64,000 bases of DNA, taken from NCBI GenBank assembly GCA_017460805.1, contig JAFUAF010000029.1, forward strand, positions 1 to 64,000. Direction: 5' to 3'. The notes under the pieces are model-generated. The model searched no databases, was not told the DNA's origin, and saw only the letters and a list, made by a program, of their open reading frames with translations. The position numbers were made by a program, and so were the translations under genes. The stretch is from Bacillota bacterium. GTDB lineage: Bacteria; Bacillota; Clostridia; Lachnospirales; CAG-274. The first letter of the stretch is position 1, and the number at the start of each line of letters is the position of its first letter. This document shows, one piece after another, positions 17,132 to 26,394 of this stretch.

Positions 17132-17160
17132 GGCTCAAACTAATGGTTTGGGTCTTTTTT
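17132..17160 (+). terminator. Terminator after the SLH-like gene
   Basis: GGCTCAAAC (17132-17140) pairs with GTTTGGGTC around a TAATG loop, followed by six T. Confidence 0.7.
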
Positions 17161-17236
17161 ATTAAAAAGTTAATAATTTTTTGAGACAAGGTTGATTTAT
17201 TGCATTTATCAAAAATATCCATAATTATCTCCTTTA

Positions 17237-17262
17237 CAAAAACCCCCTCGTTTCCGAGGGGG
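17237..17262 (-). terminator. Terminator of nifJ
   Basis: CCCCCTCG-TTTC-CGAGGGGG (17243-17262). Read on the minus strand, the stem is followed by TTTTTGTA. Confidence 0.85.
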
Positions 17263-17295
17263 CAATTTTATGCGATAAACGCATTATTTATTGAA

Positions 17296-20200
17296 TTACT
17301 TGCCTGCAAGTACCTTATAGCCTTCGAGTCTTCTCTTAGCGTCCTCGGCACATCTGTCAAACAATTCTTCTGCAACTTCGGGGAATGCCTTAGCAAGTGA
17401 AGCGTAACGAACTTCGCCCTTGATGAATTCCTTAAAGTCTGCCTTAGGCTCCTTAGAGTCAAGTGTAAATACTTCACCCTCGGGATTGTATCTGTAAAGC
17501 TGCCAGTAACCGCAGTCAACAGCCTTCTGAGCCTCTGTATGGAAGTTAGCTCTGAGACCGTGGTTGATACAAGGAGCGTAAGCGATGATAAGAGAAGGAC
17601 CGTTGTAAGCTTCTGCTTCTTTAAGTGCCTTTATAAGCTGATTCTTATCTGCGCCCATGCAAACCTGTGCAACATATACATAACCATAGCTCTTAGCTAT
17701 CATACCAAGGTCTTTCTTGCGTACTCTCTTACCTGAAGCGGCAAATTTAGCGATAGCAGCGGTAGGAGTAGCCTTGGAAGCCTGTCCGCCTGTGTTGGAG
17801 TAAACTTCTGTATCGAATACGAATACGTTTACATCTTCGCCGGAAGCAAGAACATGGTCAACACCGCCGAAGCCGATGTCGTATGCCCAGCCGTCACCGC
17901 CAAAGATCCACTGGCTCTTCTTAACAAGCATATCCTTGTGGTCAAGAACGTACTTGCAGTCTTCACAGCTTGCGCCCTTAGCTTCAAGTGCAGCAACAAG
18001 TGCAGCGGATGTAGCCTTGGACTCTTCGCCCTTGAACATTGTGTCAAGCCATGCCTGAGCAGCAGCCTTAACATTGTCATCGCTTGTATTGTTTACGATA
18101 TTTTTAACGTGTTCGGCAAGTTTTTCTCTCTGCTGCTTAACACCTGTGTACATACCGTAACCAAATTCTGCGTTGTCCTCGAACAGTGAGTTACACCATG
18201 CAGGACCCTGACCGTTTGCGTTTGTTGTATAAGGAGTAGAAGGTGCAGAGCCGCCCCAGATCGAAGAACAACCTGTAGCATTAGCTATGTACATTCTATC
18301 GCCGTAAAGCTGAGTAATAAGTCTTGCATAAGCTGTTTCAGCACAACCGCCGCAGGAACCCGAGAATTCAAGGTAAGGAAGCTCGAACTGAGAACCCTTA
18401 ACTGTGTACTTGTCTTCGGGATTTTCCTTGCGAGGAAGCTTAATTGCATAGTCCCAAGCCTCAACCTGATCTCTTGCATCGTCGATAGGAACGAGTTTAA
18501 GAGGATCGCTCTTGCCTGCAAGAGGACAGCTTGCGATACAGTTGCCGCAGCCTGTACAGTCCATAATGTCAACCTGCATTACATACTTGTAACCTGCTTC
18601 CTTGCCCTTACCGTCTACTGCCTTTAATGAAGCGGGAGCAGCCTTTGCCTCGTCTTCTGTAAGAAGGAAAGGTCTGATACAAGCGTGCGGGCAAACAAAT
18701 GCACACTGGTTACACTGAATACAAGTAGAAGGATCCCAAACAGGAACATTGATAGCGATACCGCGCTTTTCGTAAGCAGCTGTACCATGCTCGAATGTAC
18801 CGTCTTCGATGCCCTTGAATGCAGAAACGGGAAGTGTATCACCCTTTTGAGCGTTCATAACATCAACTATATCTGTGATGAACTTAGGTCTGTCTGTTAC
18901 AGCAACCTTTTCGTCAACTGCGTTAGCCCAGTCAGCGGGGATCTCAACCTTGTGGAAGCCCTCTGCACCTGCGTCAACAGCTGCGTAGTTCATATTAACG
19001 ATCTTTTCGCCCTTCTTGCCGTAGGACTTAACGATGAATTCCTTCATGTACTTGATTGCGTCATCCTTGGGGATGATCTCTGTGATCATGAAGAATGCCG
19101 ACTGAAGTACCATGTTGAACTTGCTGCCAAGGCCTAATTCAGCACCGATCTTTACAGCGTTGATAGTGTAGAAGTTGATGTTCTTCTTGGCAAGGTCTCT
19201 CTTAACATTTGCAGGAAGATGAGTATTAAGTTCTTCATCAGACCAGATAGTGTTAAGTAAGAAGCTGCCGCCGTCCTTAAGGTTGGATGTCATATCATAC
19301 TTGTTAAGGTATGACTGCTGATGACAAGCAACAAAGTCAGCTGTATCAATGAGGTATGGTGAACGGATAGGCTTGTGACCAAATCTTAAATGAGAATTGG
19401 TGATACCGCCTGACTTCTTGGAGTCATAAGCAAAGTAAGCCTGAGCATACATATCTGTATGGTCACCGATGATCTTGATAGAGTTCTTGTTGGCACCTAC
19501 AGTACCGTCGGAACCAAGACCCCAGAATAAGCAGTTCTTAGTACCTTCGGGAGTAACGTCAACAACTTCGCCTCTTTCAAGTGAAAGGCCTGTAACGTCA
19601 TCATTGATAGCAAGTGTGAAAGGATTCTTAGGCTGTGCAGCGTCAAGATTCTTGTAAACAGCGATGATGTCGGCAGGAGTGGTATCCTTTGAACCGAGAC
19701 CGAAACGGCCGCCGATGATCTCGGGCTTTCTGTCGCTGTGGAAGAATGCTGTACAAACATCCTGGTATAAAGGTTCGCCAAGTGAACCGGGTTCTTTTGT
19801 TCTGTCAAGAACAGCGATCTTCTTAACAGTAGCGGGGATAGCTTCAAGAAGCTTTTCGGGAACGAAAGGTCTGAAAAGATGTACGTTTACAAGACCAACC
19901 TTCTCGCCCTTAGCTGCAAGATAGTCGATAGTACCCATGATAGTATCACAGATAGAGCCCATAGCAACGATAACTTTCTCTGCATCGGGTGCGCCGTAGT
20001 AGTTGAATAATTTGTAATCTCTGCCTGTAAGCTTGCTGATCTCAGCCATGTATTCCTCAACAACTGCGGGAGTTGCATCATAGTAAGGATTACAAGCTTC
20101 GCGAGCCTGGAAGAAGATATCGGGGTTCTGTGCAGTACCGCGTGTGCATGGATGTTCGGGGTTAAGAGCGTGTTCCTTGAACTCCTTAACCTTGTCCATG

Positions 20201-20787
20201 TCAACTAATTTAGCGAGGTCTTCATAATCAAGAACCTCGATTTTCTGAATTTCGTGAGAAGTACGGAAACCATCGAAGAAGTGAAGGAAAGGAACCTTAG
20301 CCTTGATAGTTGAAAGGTGAGCAACTGCACCTAAGTCCATAACTTCCTGAACGCTTGAAGAAGCAAGCATTGCAAAACCTGTCTGACGGCAGGCCATAAC
20401 GTCGGAGTGGTCGCCGAAGATGTTAAGAGCGTGGCTTGCAACACAACGCGCACTTACATGAAGTACACAGGGAAGTAATTCACCTGCGATTTTGTACATG
20501 TTGGGGATCATAAGAAGAAGACCCTGAGATGCTGTGTAAGTTGTTGTTAAAGCACCTGCAGCAAGTGAACCGTGTACTGTACCTGCAGCACCGGCTTCCG
20601 ACTGCATCTCTACAACCTTAACAGTCTGACCGAAAATGTTTTTCTTACCTCTGGCCGACCATTCATCAACGTACTCAGCCATAGGGGAGGATGGTGTAAT
20701 AGGGTAAATACCGGCAACTTCTGTGAAAGCGTAGCTCACTGTAGCAGCAGCCTGGTTACCATCCATGGTTTGCATAACCTTTGACAT
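17296..20787 (-). CDS. nifJ: Pyruvate:ferredoxin (flavodoxin) oxidoreductase
   Basis: Codes for 1163 aa, the normal length of the one-chain homodimeric enzyme. It converts pyruvate and CoA to acetyl-CoA and CO2 and gives electrons to ferredoxin, the central step of clostridial fermentation. Domains in order are the pyrimidine-binding TPP domain with YPITPSSPMAEYVDEWSA at the N terminus, the CoA/transketolase C-like region, a two-cluster ferredoxin insert (CIQCNQCAFVCPHAC and CTGCGNCIASCP, about residues 690-760), a further cysteine pair CGGCAET, and the TPP-pyrophosphate domain with GDGWAYDIGFGG. GGAGGAATAAATA precedes the ATG. It is a single-gene unit with its own promoter and terminator. 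Confidence 0.97.
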   Translation of the reverse strand: MSKVMQTMDGNQAAATVSYAFTEVAGIYPITPSSPMAEYVDEWSARGKKNIFGQTVKVVEMQSEAGAAGTVHGSLAAGALTTTYTASQGLLLMIPNMYKIAGELLPCVLHVSARCVASHALNIFGDHSDVMACRQTGFAMLASSSVQEVMDLGAVAHLSTIKAKVPFLHFFDGFRTSHEIQKIEVLDYEDLAKLVDMDKVKEFKEHALNPEHPCTRGTAQNPDIFFQAREACNPYYDATPAVVEEYMAEISKLTGRDYKLFNYYGAPDAEKVIVAMGSICDTIMGTIDYLAAKGEKVGLVNVHLFRPFVPEKLLEAIPATVKKIAVLDRTKEPGSLGEPLYQDVCTAFFHSDRKPEIIGGRFGLGSKDTTPADIIAVYKNLDAAQPKNPFTLAINDDVTGLSLERGEVVDVTPEGTKNCLFWGLGSDGTVGANKNSIKIIGDHTDMYAQAYFAYDSKKSGGITNSHLRFGHKPIRSPYLIDTADFVACHQQSYLNKYDMTSNLKDGGSFLLNTIWSDEELNTHLPANVKRDLAKKNINFYTINAVKIGAELGLGSKFNMVLQSAFFMITEIIPKDDAIKYMKEFIVKSYGKKGEKIVNMNYAAVDAGAEGFHKVEIPADWANAVDEKVAVTDRPKFITDIVDVMNAQKGDTLPVSAFKGIEDGTFEHGTAAYEKRGIAINVPVWDPSTCIQCNQCAFVCPHACIRPFLLTEDEAKAAPASLKAVDGKGKEAGYKYVMQVDIMDCTGCGNCIASCPLAGKSDPLKLVPIDDARDQVEAWDYAIKLPRKENPEDKYTVKGSQFELPYLEFSGSCGGCAETAYARLITQLYGDRMYIANATGCSSIWGGSAPSTPYTTNANGQGPAWCNSLFEDNAEFGYGMYTGVKQQREKLAEHVKNIVNNTSDDNVKAAAQAWLDTMFKGEESKATSAALVAALEAKGASCEDCKYVLDHKDMLVKKSQWIFGGDGWAYDIGFGGVDHVLASGEDVNVFVFDTEVYSNTGGQASKATPTAAIAKFAASGKRVRKKDLGMIAKSYGYVYVAQVCMGADKNQLIKALKEAEAYNGPSLIIAYAPCINHGLRANFHTEAQKAVDCGYWQLYRYNPEGEVFTLDSKEPKADFKEFIKGEVRYASLAKAFPEVAEELFDRCAEDAKRRLEGYKVLAGK

Positions 20788-20815
20788 TATTTATTCCTCC
20801 TTGTCAAAATAAATT

Positions 20816-20837
20816 TGTGATTATGTATAAAATCACA
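20816..20837. promoter_or_regulatory. Candidate operator in the nifJ leader
   Basis: TGTGATT (20816-20822) and AATCACA (20831-20837) form a 7-bp inverted repeat with an 8-bp spacer. This is the size and shape of a CRP/FNR-family site, although the spacing is wider than CRP's six bases. It lies between the predicted transcript start and the nifJ ribosome binding site. Confidence 0.4.
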
Positions 20838-20909
20838 TAAACACCAATAATAAGCCTGAAGTATTTTCTGTTTTGCAAAAATTCTTCACGCCGATTATCT
20901 TATGGTATA

Positions 20910-20938
20910 ATTATACCAAGTTTTCACGAAATAGTAAA
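20910..20938 (-). promoter_or_regulatory. nifJ promoter with palindromic -10 region
   Basis: On the minus strand: TTTACT (20938-20933), 17-bp spacer, TATAAT (20915-20910). The -10 box sits in the perfect 14-bp palindrome GGTATAATTATACC (20904-20917), which would suit a dimeric repressor. Confidence 0.6.
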
Positions 20939-21065
20939 TAAGAAATTGAAAATTTTTTTAAATTTTTTTACATTTTCTTTACAAGGCTGTCATTTTATTG
21001 TTACATTGATGAAAAAAAGCAAGCTTTTATTGTGTATATCCGACAAAAATACTGGGAATAAAACA

Positions 21066-21102
21066 TAAAAAATCACCCCGACATTATACTGTACGGGGTG
21101 AT
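21066..21102 (-). terminator. Terminator of the GT2-gtrA-yfhO operon
   Basis: ATCACCCCG (21072-21080) pairs with CGGGGTGAT (21094-21102). Read on the minus strand, a T-run follows. Confidence 0.85.
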
Positions 21103-21109
21103 GAGCTTA

Positions 21110-23782
21110 CTATGCTATTTTAATTTTTTTGTTTTTTAAAAGCATTGTGTATGCAACTATACAAGCAAGTGAGATAAGCGAAATGAATATGCCTAAGGCA
21201 AAGCCCGAAGGATGATATTCAAATTCTATTTCATGCTCGCCTGCCGAAATGTCAACACCTACAAGACCGTCATCGCCAATGGATACCTTTTCCTGAGGCT
21301 GGCCGTCAACACTTACTTTCCAACCCGGTACATAGGGGATAGAAGTATAGAGAACACCGTCCTGTGAAGCCGAAACATTACCTTTTATCCTTGTATCTTC
21401 AAAGTCGGTTATTGTGAAAGGCTCCTGTGAAAGTTTGTCGTATGCTTTCTGGAAAACAGCATCGTCATAGCTTGCCGCATATACCTTTACAGTACCGTCT
21501 TTACGATAGGTATGCTCGAATTCACCCTTGTTTGTAAGTTCAAACTTAACGGTTATTTCTTCACCTGCTTTAACATTTCCTATATCAAACAAACTCTTGC
21601 CTGCGCTGAGTTCGCGCTGTTCGTTGGCTGTATCTGTAATATAGGTGACATTTTTTGTATTGCCCGCATCGACATAAAGATAAAGATACTGGTCTTTGTC
21701 GGATATTATCTTTGCCGTTACGGTAGGATGAAGCGAAAGATTGGCAGGGTCGGTAAGCTCGTATTTATACTCGTTGTCGTTTATCTGTTCCGTAATGTTC
21801 ATATAGGTATAGTCAAAAGTTGACAGAGGAACATCTGTAAACATTTTTTCGTCAACGCCTGCTGCTGTTTTAATAAAATCATTCTGTACATCAAAGGGCA
21901 TAGAGTCCTTTGTTACCCAGTTTTTAACGTCGTTTGACACCATGAATGCAAGCGGAAGAACACGTTTGTTTTCGTATACCCAAACATTTTCAAACTGTTC
22001 AAGGTAGTCATATCTCTGGTTTTTGATAGTGCCGTCGAATGTTCCGTCATCGTTCTCATTTGCTTTGTTCATAACATATTTCATGTCAAACATTGCATCT
22101 ACAAGAGCGGTCGGGTCATAGTAACGATAGGAGTTGCCTGTTGCGGCAATACCAAGGTTTCCGATAAGTTCGGAGATACCGCCGGGTGCCATGGAGCTGA
22201 ACTGTGAGAAACCGTTGTAGTGGTAAAGTGCGGCATCGTTTATCGTTGTAAAACGTCTGAATTCCGTGCGGTAAAACTCGCCGTTTTCTTTCTCATTAAG
22301 GTAATCAACGGCTCTGTCTGTATTATCAATATACTGAACATAGCTTTTTCTGTCAGTTGTACGGTCAAGACCCTCATGGCACGAGAAAAGCGCTTCTGCG
22401 CATACAAACACAAGCAAAACGGTAAGGATAGGCTTCATTTCGGCCTTTTTAGCACTGCGCTCATAATAGAGCAGCACAATATAGATAAGCATTGCGATTA
22501 TGTTTATAACAATATCCGAGCCTTTGAGTACGGTATCTATCTCGCTGTAGTTCGGCACAAGTATAGATTCCGTAAAGAATATGATAACCACATAGAATAT
22601 AAATGCCTTATATATAAGACCGAATTTCACATCCTTGAAGTTGATAAATGCCTTATATGCTATCATTATAAGTATAAAGCTGTAAATAAACGTATATCTG
22701 TGCGGCAGGTTAGACGGGAAATGCGCACCGTGGATAAGATAATCCAATGGTTTTACACAGGCACAGATAAGCATGAATACAAGCAGACCGCCGTACCACC
22801 ATTTTTCGCGCGAATTTATCTTGCGGTTAAAGAAGTAGAACGGAACGAGAAGCATTGTAAGTACACCGCTGTATACGTTGGGAAGGTCCTCGTTACGTGC
22901 AAGTACAACAGGACGGGCACCAACAAAATGGTTTGTGATAAGCTGATAAATATTTTCGTATATCTCAAACTTGGGAAAGCTTGAATCGCTTGTTGCGGTA
23001 TGAGACAGCGCAATAACGGTAGGTATTGTCAAAAACATTGAAATACCGCCTGCAAGCAGCGACATTATGCCGAATTTTATTATGCGGTCGATTATAAGCT
23101 GCTTGTTCTTTTTTAATGTGTAATTGCTGAACGTATATGCAAAGAAGTAAAGTACCGCAAATACACACACAATAAAGGCAATATAGAAGTTTATGATAAT
23201 TACAAGTCCAAGCGAAGCAAAGTATAAAAGGTGCTTGCCGTCGTCAACAAGGCGCTGTATGCCAAGTGCGACTATAGGGAAAAGAGCAACGGCATCAAGC
23301 CACATGACATTCCAGTAATAACCTGTAATATACGAAGAAAACGCATAAAGCAGACCGAAAATTACCAGCGAAAGGTCATTTCTTGAAAATGTCTTTTTAA
23401 GGTAATATGCAAAGAAAGCACCGCTGAAAGCTATCTTAACAATGATAAAGATAGCAAGTGCTTCGGGCAGGCTGTTCTGCGAGAATAAAAGTATAAATAT
23501 ACTTAAAGGACTTGCGGTATAGTATGCCGACTGTACCAGAAATTCCTTGCCGAGACCGCCTTCCCAACTGTAAAAAAGACTTTGTCCGTTAAGTATTCTG
23601 CTTCGCAGCTCTTCATGGAACGGCGCATACTGATGATAAAGATCGACCTTCAGAACTATCTGGTCGCCAAATGGATAAACGCCTCTTATTGCGTATGTAA
23701 TGCCGTAAATAAGCAATGCAAGAAAGAAAGTGATAATTATATATCTGTTTTCTTTTAAAAGCGAATTGTTTTTGCTGTTCAC
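21110..23782 (-). CDS. YfhO family membrane glycosyltransferase
   Basis: Codes for 890 aa. The N-terminal 470 residues contain at least ten TM helices; the large outside domain (about 500-850) ends with one more TM helix and the basic tail KNKKIKIA. Family marks are YPFGDQIVLKVDLYHQYAPFHEELRSR split around residues 36-62 and the NVMWLDAVALFPIVALG loop. In B. subtilis YfhO takes GlcNAc from undecaprenyl phosphate, loaded by CsbB, and adds it to lipoteichoic acid outside the membrane. The GT2 and GtrA genes upstream supply the matching steps. The start is GTG at 23782 after AAAGGAGAG. It is the last gene of the operon. Confidence 0.88.
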   Translation of the reverse strand: MNSKNNSLLKENRYIIITFFLALLIYGITYAIRGVYPFGDQIVLKVDLYHQYAPFHEELRSRILNGQSLFYSWEGGLGKEFLVQSAYYTASPLSIFILLFSQNSLPEALAIFIIVKIAFSGAFFAYYLKKTFSRNDLSLVIFGLLYAFSSYITGYYWNVMWLDAVALFPIVALGIQRLVDDGKHLLYFASLGLVIIINFYIAFIVCVFAVLYFFAYTFSNYTLKKNKQLIIDRIIKFGIMSLLAGGISMFLTIPTVIALSHTATSDSSFPKFEIYENIYQLITNHFVGARPVVLARNEDLPNVYSGVLTMLLVPFYFFNRKINSREKWWYGGLLVFMLICACVKPLDYLIHGAHFPSNLPHRYTFIYSFILIMIAYKAFINFKDVKFGLIYKAFIFYVVIIFFTESILVPNYSEIDTVLKGSDIVINIIAMLIYIVLLYYERSAKKAEMKPILTVLLVFVCAEALFSCHEGLDRTTDRKSYVQYIDNTDRAVDYLNEKENGEFYRTEFRRFTTINDAALYHYNGFSQFSSMAPGGISELIGNLGIAATGNSYRYYDPTALVDAMFDMKYVMNKANENDDGTFDGTIKNQRYDYLEQFENVWVYENKRVLPLAFMVSNDVKNWVTKDSMPFDVQNDFIKTAAGVDEKMFTDVPLSTFDYTYMNITEQINDNEYKYELTDPANLSLHPTVTAKIISDKDQYLYLYVDAGNTKNVTYITDTANEQRELSAGKSLFDIGNVKAGEEITVKFELTNKGEFEHTYRKDGTVKVYAASYDDAVFQKAYDKLSQEPFTITDFEDTRIKGNVSASQDGVLYTSIPYVPGWKVSVDGQPQEKVSIGDDGLVGVDISAGEHEIEFEYHPSGFALGIFISLISLACIVAYTMLLKNKKIKIA

Positions 23783-23800
23783 TTATTTTCTCTCCTTTTT

Positions 23801-24271
23801 TTATTTGTGTTTTTTAAATATAAACAGTTTGCTGAATATGTAATTCAATACCACGACAACAAACTGCGCTATTATTTTGCATATAAAATCGCCGTCAAGC
23901 GAGAATGAAGTAAACGGAATATGAAGGACTTTACTTCCGAATCCAAGCAGATCGACTGTTATCCACATCCACGCTTCTTCAAAACCAAGGGAAAGAACTC
24001 TTGCCCCAAAGAATGCGGATATTTCTTTTAAAACTGCCTTTATCTCGCGGTTTTGTGATTTAAAAACAAAAATACGGTTTGTAATATATGCAAAGGTAAC
24101 CGCAAATATCCAACTGAGAACAGTGGACAAATAAACCTGCTTATTGCCCGAAAGTTTCAGAAAAATATCGGTAAACAGCTTGTACGTAACAAGACTGACA
24201 ACTGTTGTCAACACACCGAATACAAGATAACTTATAGTTTCGCGGTTTACTAATTTTTTTATTTTTTCCAT
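23801..24271 (-). CDS. GtrA family membrane protein
   Basis: Codes for 156 aa with four TM helices, standard for the GtrA/GtcA family. Members are thought to flip, or help flip, polyprenyl-phosphate-linked sugars across the membrane. The signature YLVFGVLTTVVSLVTYKLF and the AYITNRIFVFKS loop are visible. AAGGCGGTG precedes the ATG. It sits 12 bp after the GT2 gene and 18 bp before yfhO, in line with a load-flip-transfer order. Confidence 0.88.
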   Translation of the reverse strand: MEKIKKLVNRETISYLVFGVLTTVVSLVTYKLFTDIFLKLSGNKQVYLSTVLSWIFAVTFAYITNRIFVFKSQNREIKAVLKEISAFFGARVLSLGFEEAWMWITVDLLGFGSKVLHIPFTSFSLDGDFICKIIAQFVVVVLNYIFSKLFIFKKHK

Positions 24272-24283
24272 AAATACACCGCC

Positions 24284-25240
24284 TTATTTGTTGCGATAGT
24301 CGTCTTTAGGCTCGTCAACATTTGTTTTTCTGATGATGTAGACGGGTCTGTTTTTGACTTCAAGATATATCTTTGCAATATATTCGCCAAGTATGCCGCA
24401 GGCTAACAAAAGCATTCCGCCAACAAACAATATAAGTGTTACAGTGGAAGCATAGCCCGGCAGATCTTTGCCGAAAATAAGCGTTTTAATAATAATATAA
24501 ATAAGATATATAAATGAAGAAGCTGCGGTAAAAAGGCCTACATAGCTTGATACTTTGAGCGGAAAGGTGGAAAAAGCGGTAATGCCGTCAATAGCATAAG
24601 AAAACAGTTTCCAGAAATTCCATTTGGTCTCGCCTGCGGCACGTTCGACATTTTCAAAGCTTATCCATTTTGTCTTAAAGCCGACCCAGCTGAAAATACC
24701 CTTCGAAAAACGCTGTACCTCACTCATTGCAATAACGGCATTTACCATTGGGCGGTTCATCATTCTGAAATCGCCTGCGCCGTCGGGCATATCAACTTCC
24801 GATATCTTGTTTACCAGTCTGTAAAAATATCTTGTAAAGAATGTCCGCAGGACAGGGTCGCCGTCTCTTGTGGCACGGTTTGCGGAACAGCAGTCATAGC
24901 CTTCTTCCATAGCTTCAAGCATAGGTATTATAAGCTTGGGCGGGTGCTGGAGATCGGCATCGAGTATCAGTACATAATCGCCTGTAGAATTTTTAAGCCC
25001 CGCATACATAGCGGATTCTTTGCCGAAATTTCTTGAAAAAGAAATATATTTGACCTTGCTGTCCTTTTCGGCAAGACTTTTTAGTATATCAATGGTTTTA
25101 TCGCGGCTGCCGTCATCTACAAAAATAAAATTGAATTCATAGCCGCTGATCTCATTGATTACTTTTGATGTTTCTGTGTAAAAAAGCTCGACCACCTGTT
25201 CTTCGTTAAAACAGGGGACGATCAGATCGACTTTCTTCAT
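24284..25240 (-). CDS. GtrB/CsbB-type polyprenyl-phosphate glycosyltransferase (GT2)
   Basis: Codes for 318 aa. The GT2 domain (residues 1-225) has the opening LIVPCFNEEQVVELFY, the VDDGSRDKT nucleotide-sugar motif, the DADLQHPP metal motif and the R-D-G-D-P loop. Two C-terminal TM helices (about 232-260 and 268-292) anchor it. Family members move a sugar from a nucleotide donor to undecaprenyl phosphate on the inner face. It is first in the operon with gtrA and yfhO and has a good promoter at 25297-25325. The sugar cannot be read from sequence. Confidence 0.9.
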   Translation of the reverse strand: MKKVDLIVPCFNEEQVVELFYTETSKVINEISGYEFNFIFVDDGSRDKTIDILKSLAEKDSKVKYISFSRNFGKESAMYAGLKNSTGDYVLILDADLQHPPKLIIPMLEAMEEGYDCCSANRATRDGDPVLRTFFTRYFYRLVNKISEVDMPDGAGDFRMMNRPMVNAVIAMSEVQRFSKGIFSWVGFKTKWISFENVERAAGETKWNFWKLFSYAIDGITAFSTFPLKVSSYVGLFTAASSFIYLIYIIIKTLIFGKDLPGYASTVTLILFVGGMLLLACGILGEYIAKIYLEVKNRPVYIIRKTNVDEPKDDYRNK

Positions 25241-25296
25241 AATATATTTACTCCGTTCGGTTTAATATAACAACACTAAAAATTGCATACCTTATT

Positions 25297-25325
25297 ATTG
25301 TAACAAAAAAATCCGATAATATCAA
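25297..25325 (-). promoter_or_regulatory. Sigma-A promoter of the GT2-gtrA-yfhO operon
   Basis: On the minus strand: TTGATA (25325-25320), 17-bp spacer, TACAAT (25302-25297). Confidence 0.6.
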
Positions 25326-25357
25326 TAACAAAATGATATTTTTTGAAAAAAATAATA

Positions 25358-25407
25358 AAAAAACAGGATATCGGTCATATTTTGTATATGTCCGCATCCT
25401 GTTTTTA
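25358..25407 (-). terminator. Terminator of the argG-argH-transporter unit
   Basis: AAACAGGAT (25361-25369) pairs with ATCCTGTTT (25396-25404), with T-runs on both outer sides, immediately after the last small gene. Confidence 0.75.
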
Positions 25408-25638
25408 TCAATATTGCTTGCTGCCGTAGTCTATCCCATCGTCTGTAAGACGAAATTTGACCCTTATATCCGACTCGTGAGTGATCTCTATAAGACCTTT
25501 TTCTTTAAGGCTTTGTACGGCTTTGGCATTGTTTTTATTTACCTCGGGTTTTTTATTGAAGTTAACAACGTGCAGATCCCCGCCCATCAGGTAGGATTGA
25601 TATGCTCTATCGAAAATTTCCGACTCGTATTTATCCAT
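25408..25638 (-). CDS. Small winged-helix-like hypothetical protein, 76 aa
   Basis: Codes for 76 aa of unknown function. The second half (NNAKAVQSLKEKGLIEITHESDIRVKFRLTDDGIDYG, about residues 36-72) has the helix-then-beta-wing look of a winged helix end (ALKEKGLI...LTDDG), but it is too short to name a family. It lies 12 bp downstream of the ABC ATPase gene, follows AGGAATAAA and is closed by a terminator, so it is probably the last gene of that transcription unit. Confidence 0.6.
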   Translation of the reverse strand: MDKYESEIFDRAYQSYLMGGDLHVVNFNKKPEVNKNNAKAVQSLKEKGLIEITHESDIRVKFRLTDDGIDYGSKQY

Positions 25639-25650
25639 TTTATTCCTCCG

Positions 25651-26385
25651 TCAAAGTACTTTGTTAAGAAAATCTTTAAGACGCTGATTTTCAGGGGACT
25701 CAAAGAATTGTTTTGGTTCATTTTCCTCAATGATATGACCGTTCTCCATAAAAATAACTCTTGATGCAACTTCTTTTGCAAAGCCCATTTCATGCGTAAC
25801 AACAACCATAGTCATATTTTCTTTGGCAAGATCGCGCATAACCTCAAGCACCTCGCCGACCATTTCGGGGTCAAGGGCGGATGTCGGCTCGTCAAAAAGC
25901 ATTACATCCGGTTCCATGCAAAGTGCGCGGACAATCGCAATACGCTGTTTCTGTCCGCCCGAAAGCTGGGTAGGGTAGTTTTGTGCACGATCATCAAGAC
26001 CGACTCTTTTTAAAAGCTCCATGGCCTTTGCTTCGGCTTGCTCCTTGCTTTTATGCTGAAGCTTCATAGGTGCAAGAGTTAGATTTTGAAGAATGGTCAT
26101 GTGCGGAAACAGATTGAACTGCTGAAAAACCATCCCCATACGCTGTCGTATTTTATTTATATCATTTTTTGGGTCGGTAACATCCTTGCCTTCAAAAAAT
26201 ATATGTCCGCTTGTGGGCGTTTCAAGCTGATTTATACATCGTAAAAATGTGCTTTTGCCGCTTCCCGAAGGGCCAATCACGGCAACAACTTCGCCGCGGC
26301 TTATCTGTACGCTGACACCGTCAAGAGCCCTTAAAGTAGGAAACTGCACTACAAGATCCTTAACATCTATAATTACCTCGGACAT
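25651..26385 (-). CDS. Polar amino acid ABC transporter ATP-binding protein (GlnQ type)
   Basis: Codes for 244 aa. Walker [10 protein letters not shown] (about residues 38-46), Q-loop region [15 protein letters not shown], signature [15 protein letters not shown], Walker [15 protein letters not shown] and the H-loop VTHEMGF are intact, so it should hydrolyse ATP. It belongs to the GlnQ/ArtP group serving polar amino acids. It starts 9 bp after the permease and forms one unit with the permease and binding protein. Confidence 0.93.
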   Translation of the reverse strand: MSEVIIDVKDLVVQFPTLRALDGVSVQISRGEVVAVIGPSGSGKSTFLRCINQLETPTSGHIFFEGKDVTDPKNDINKIRQRMGMVFQQFNLFPHMTILQNLTLAPMKLQHKSKEQAEAKAMELLKRVGLDDRAQNYPTQLSGGQKQRIAIVRALCMEPDVMLFDEPTSALDPEMVGEVLEVMRDLAKENMTMVVVTHEMGFAKEVASRVIFMENGHIIEENEPKQFFESPENQRLKDFLNKVL

Positions 26386-26394
26386 ACTTTCACC

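Larger units (their letters stand above)
20788..21109. other. Gene-free region upstream of nifJ
   Basis: These 322 bp hold the nifJ 5' UTR and promoter, two palindromes (20816-20837 and 20904-20917) and, at the far end, the terminator of the leftward yfhO operon. The rest is A/T-rich with no ribosome binding site or reading frame worth calling. Confidence 0.7.

Noticed and set aside
22220..22984. 254-aa open frame opposite yfhO
   Set aside because: It lies entirely antisense to a conserved membrane protein gene. Its translation is rich in Cys, Tyr, Lys and Val without domains, as expected from codon bias of the real strand.
25333..25764. 143-aa open frame on the plus strand next to the ABC ATPase gene
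   Set aside because: It crosses a terminator and runs antisense to two leftward genes with good ribosome binding sites.
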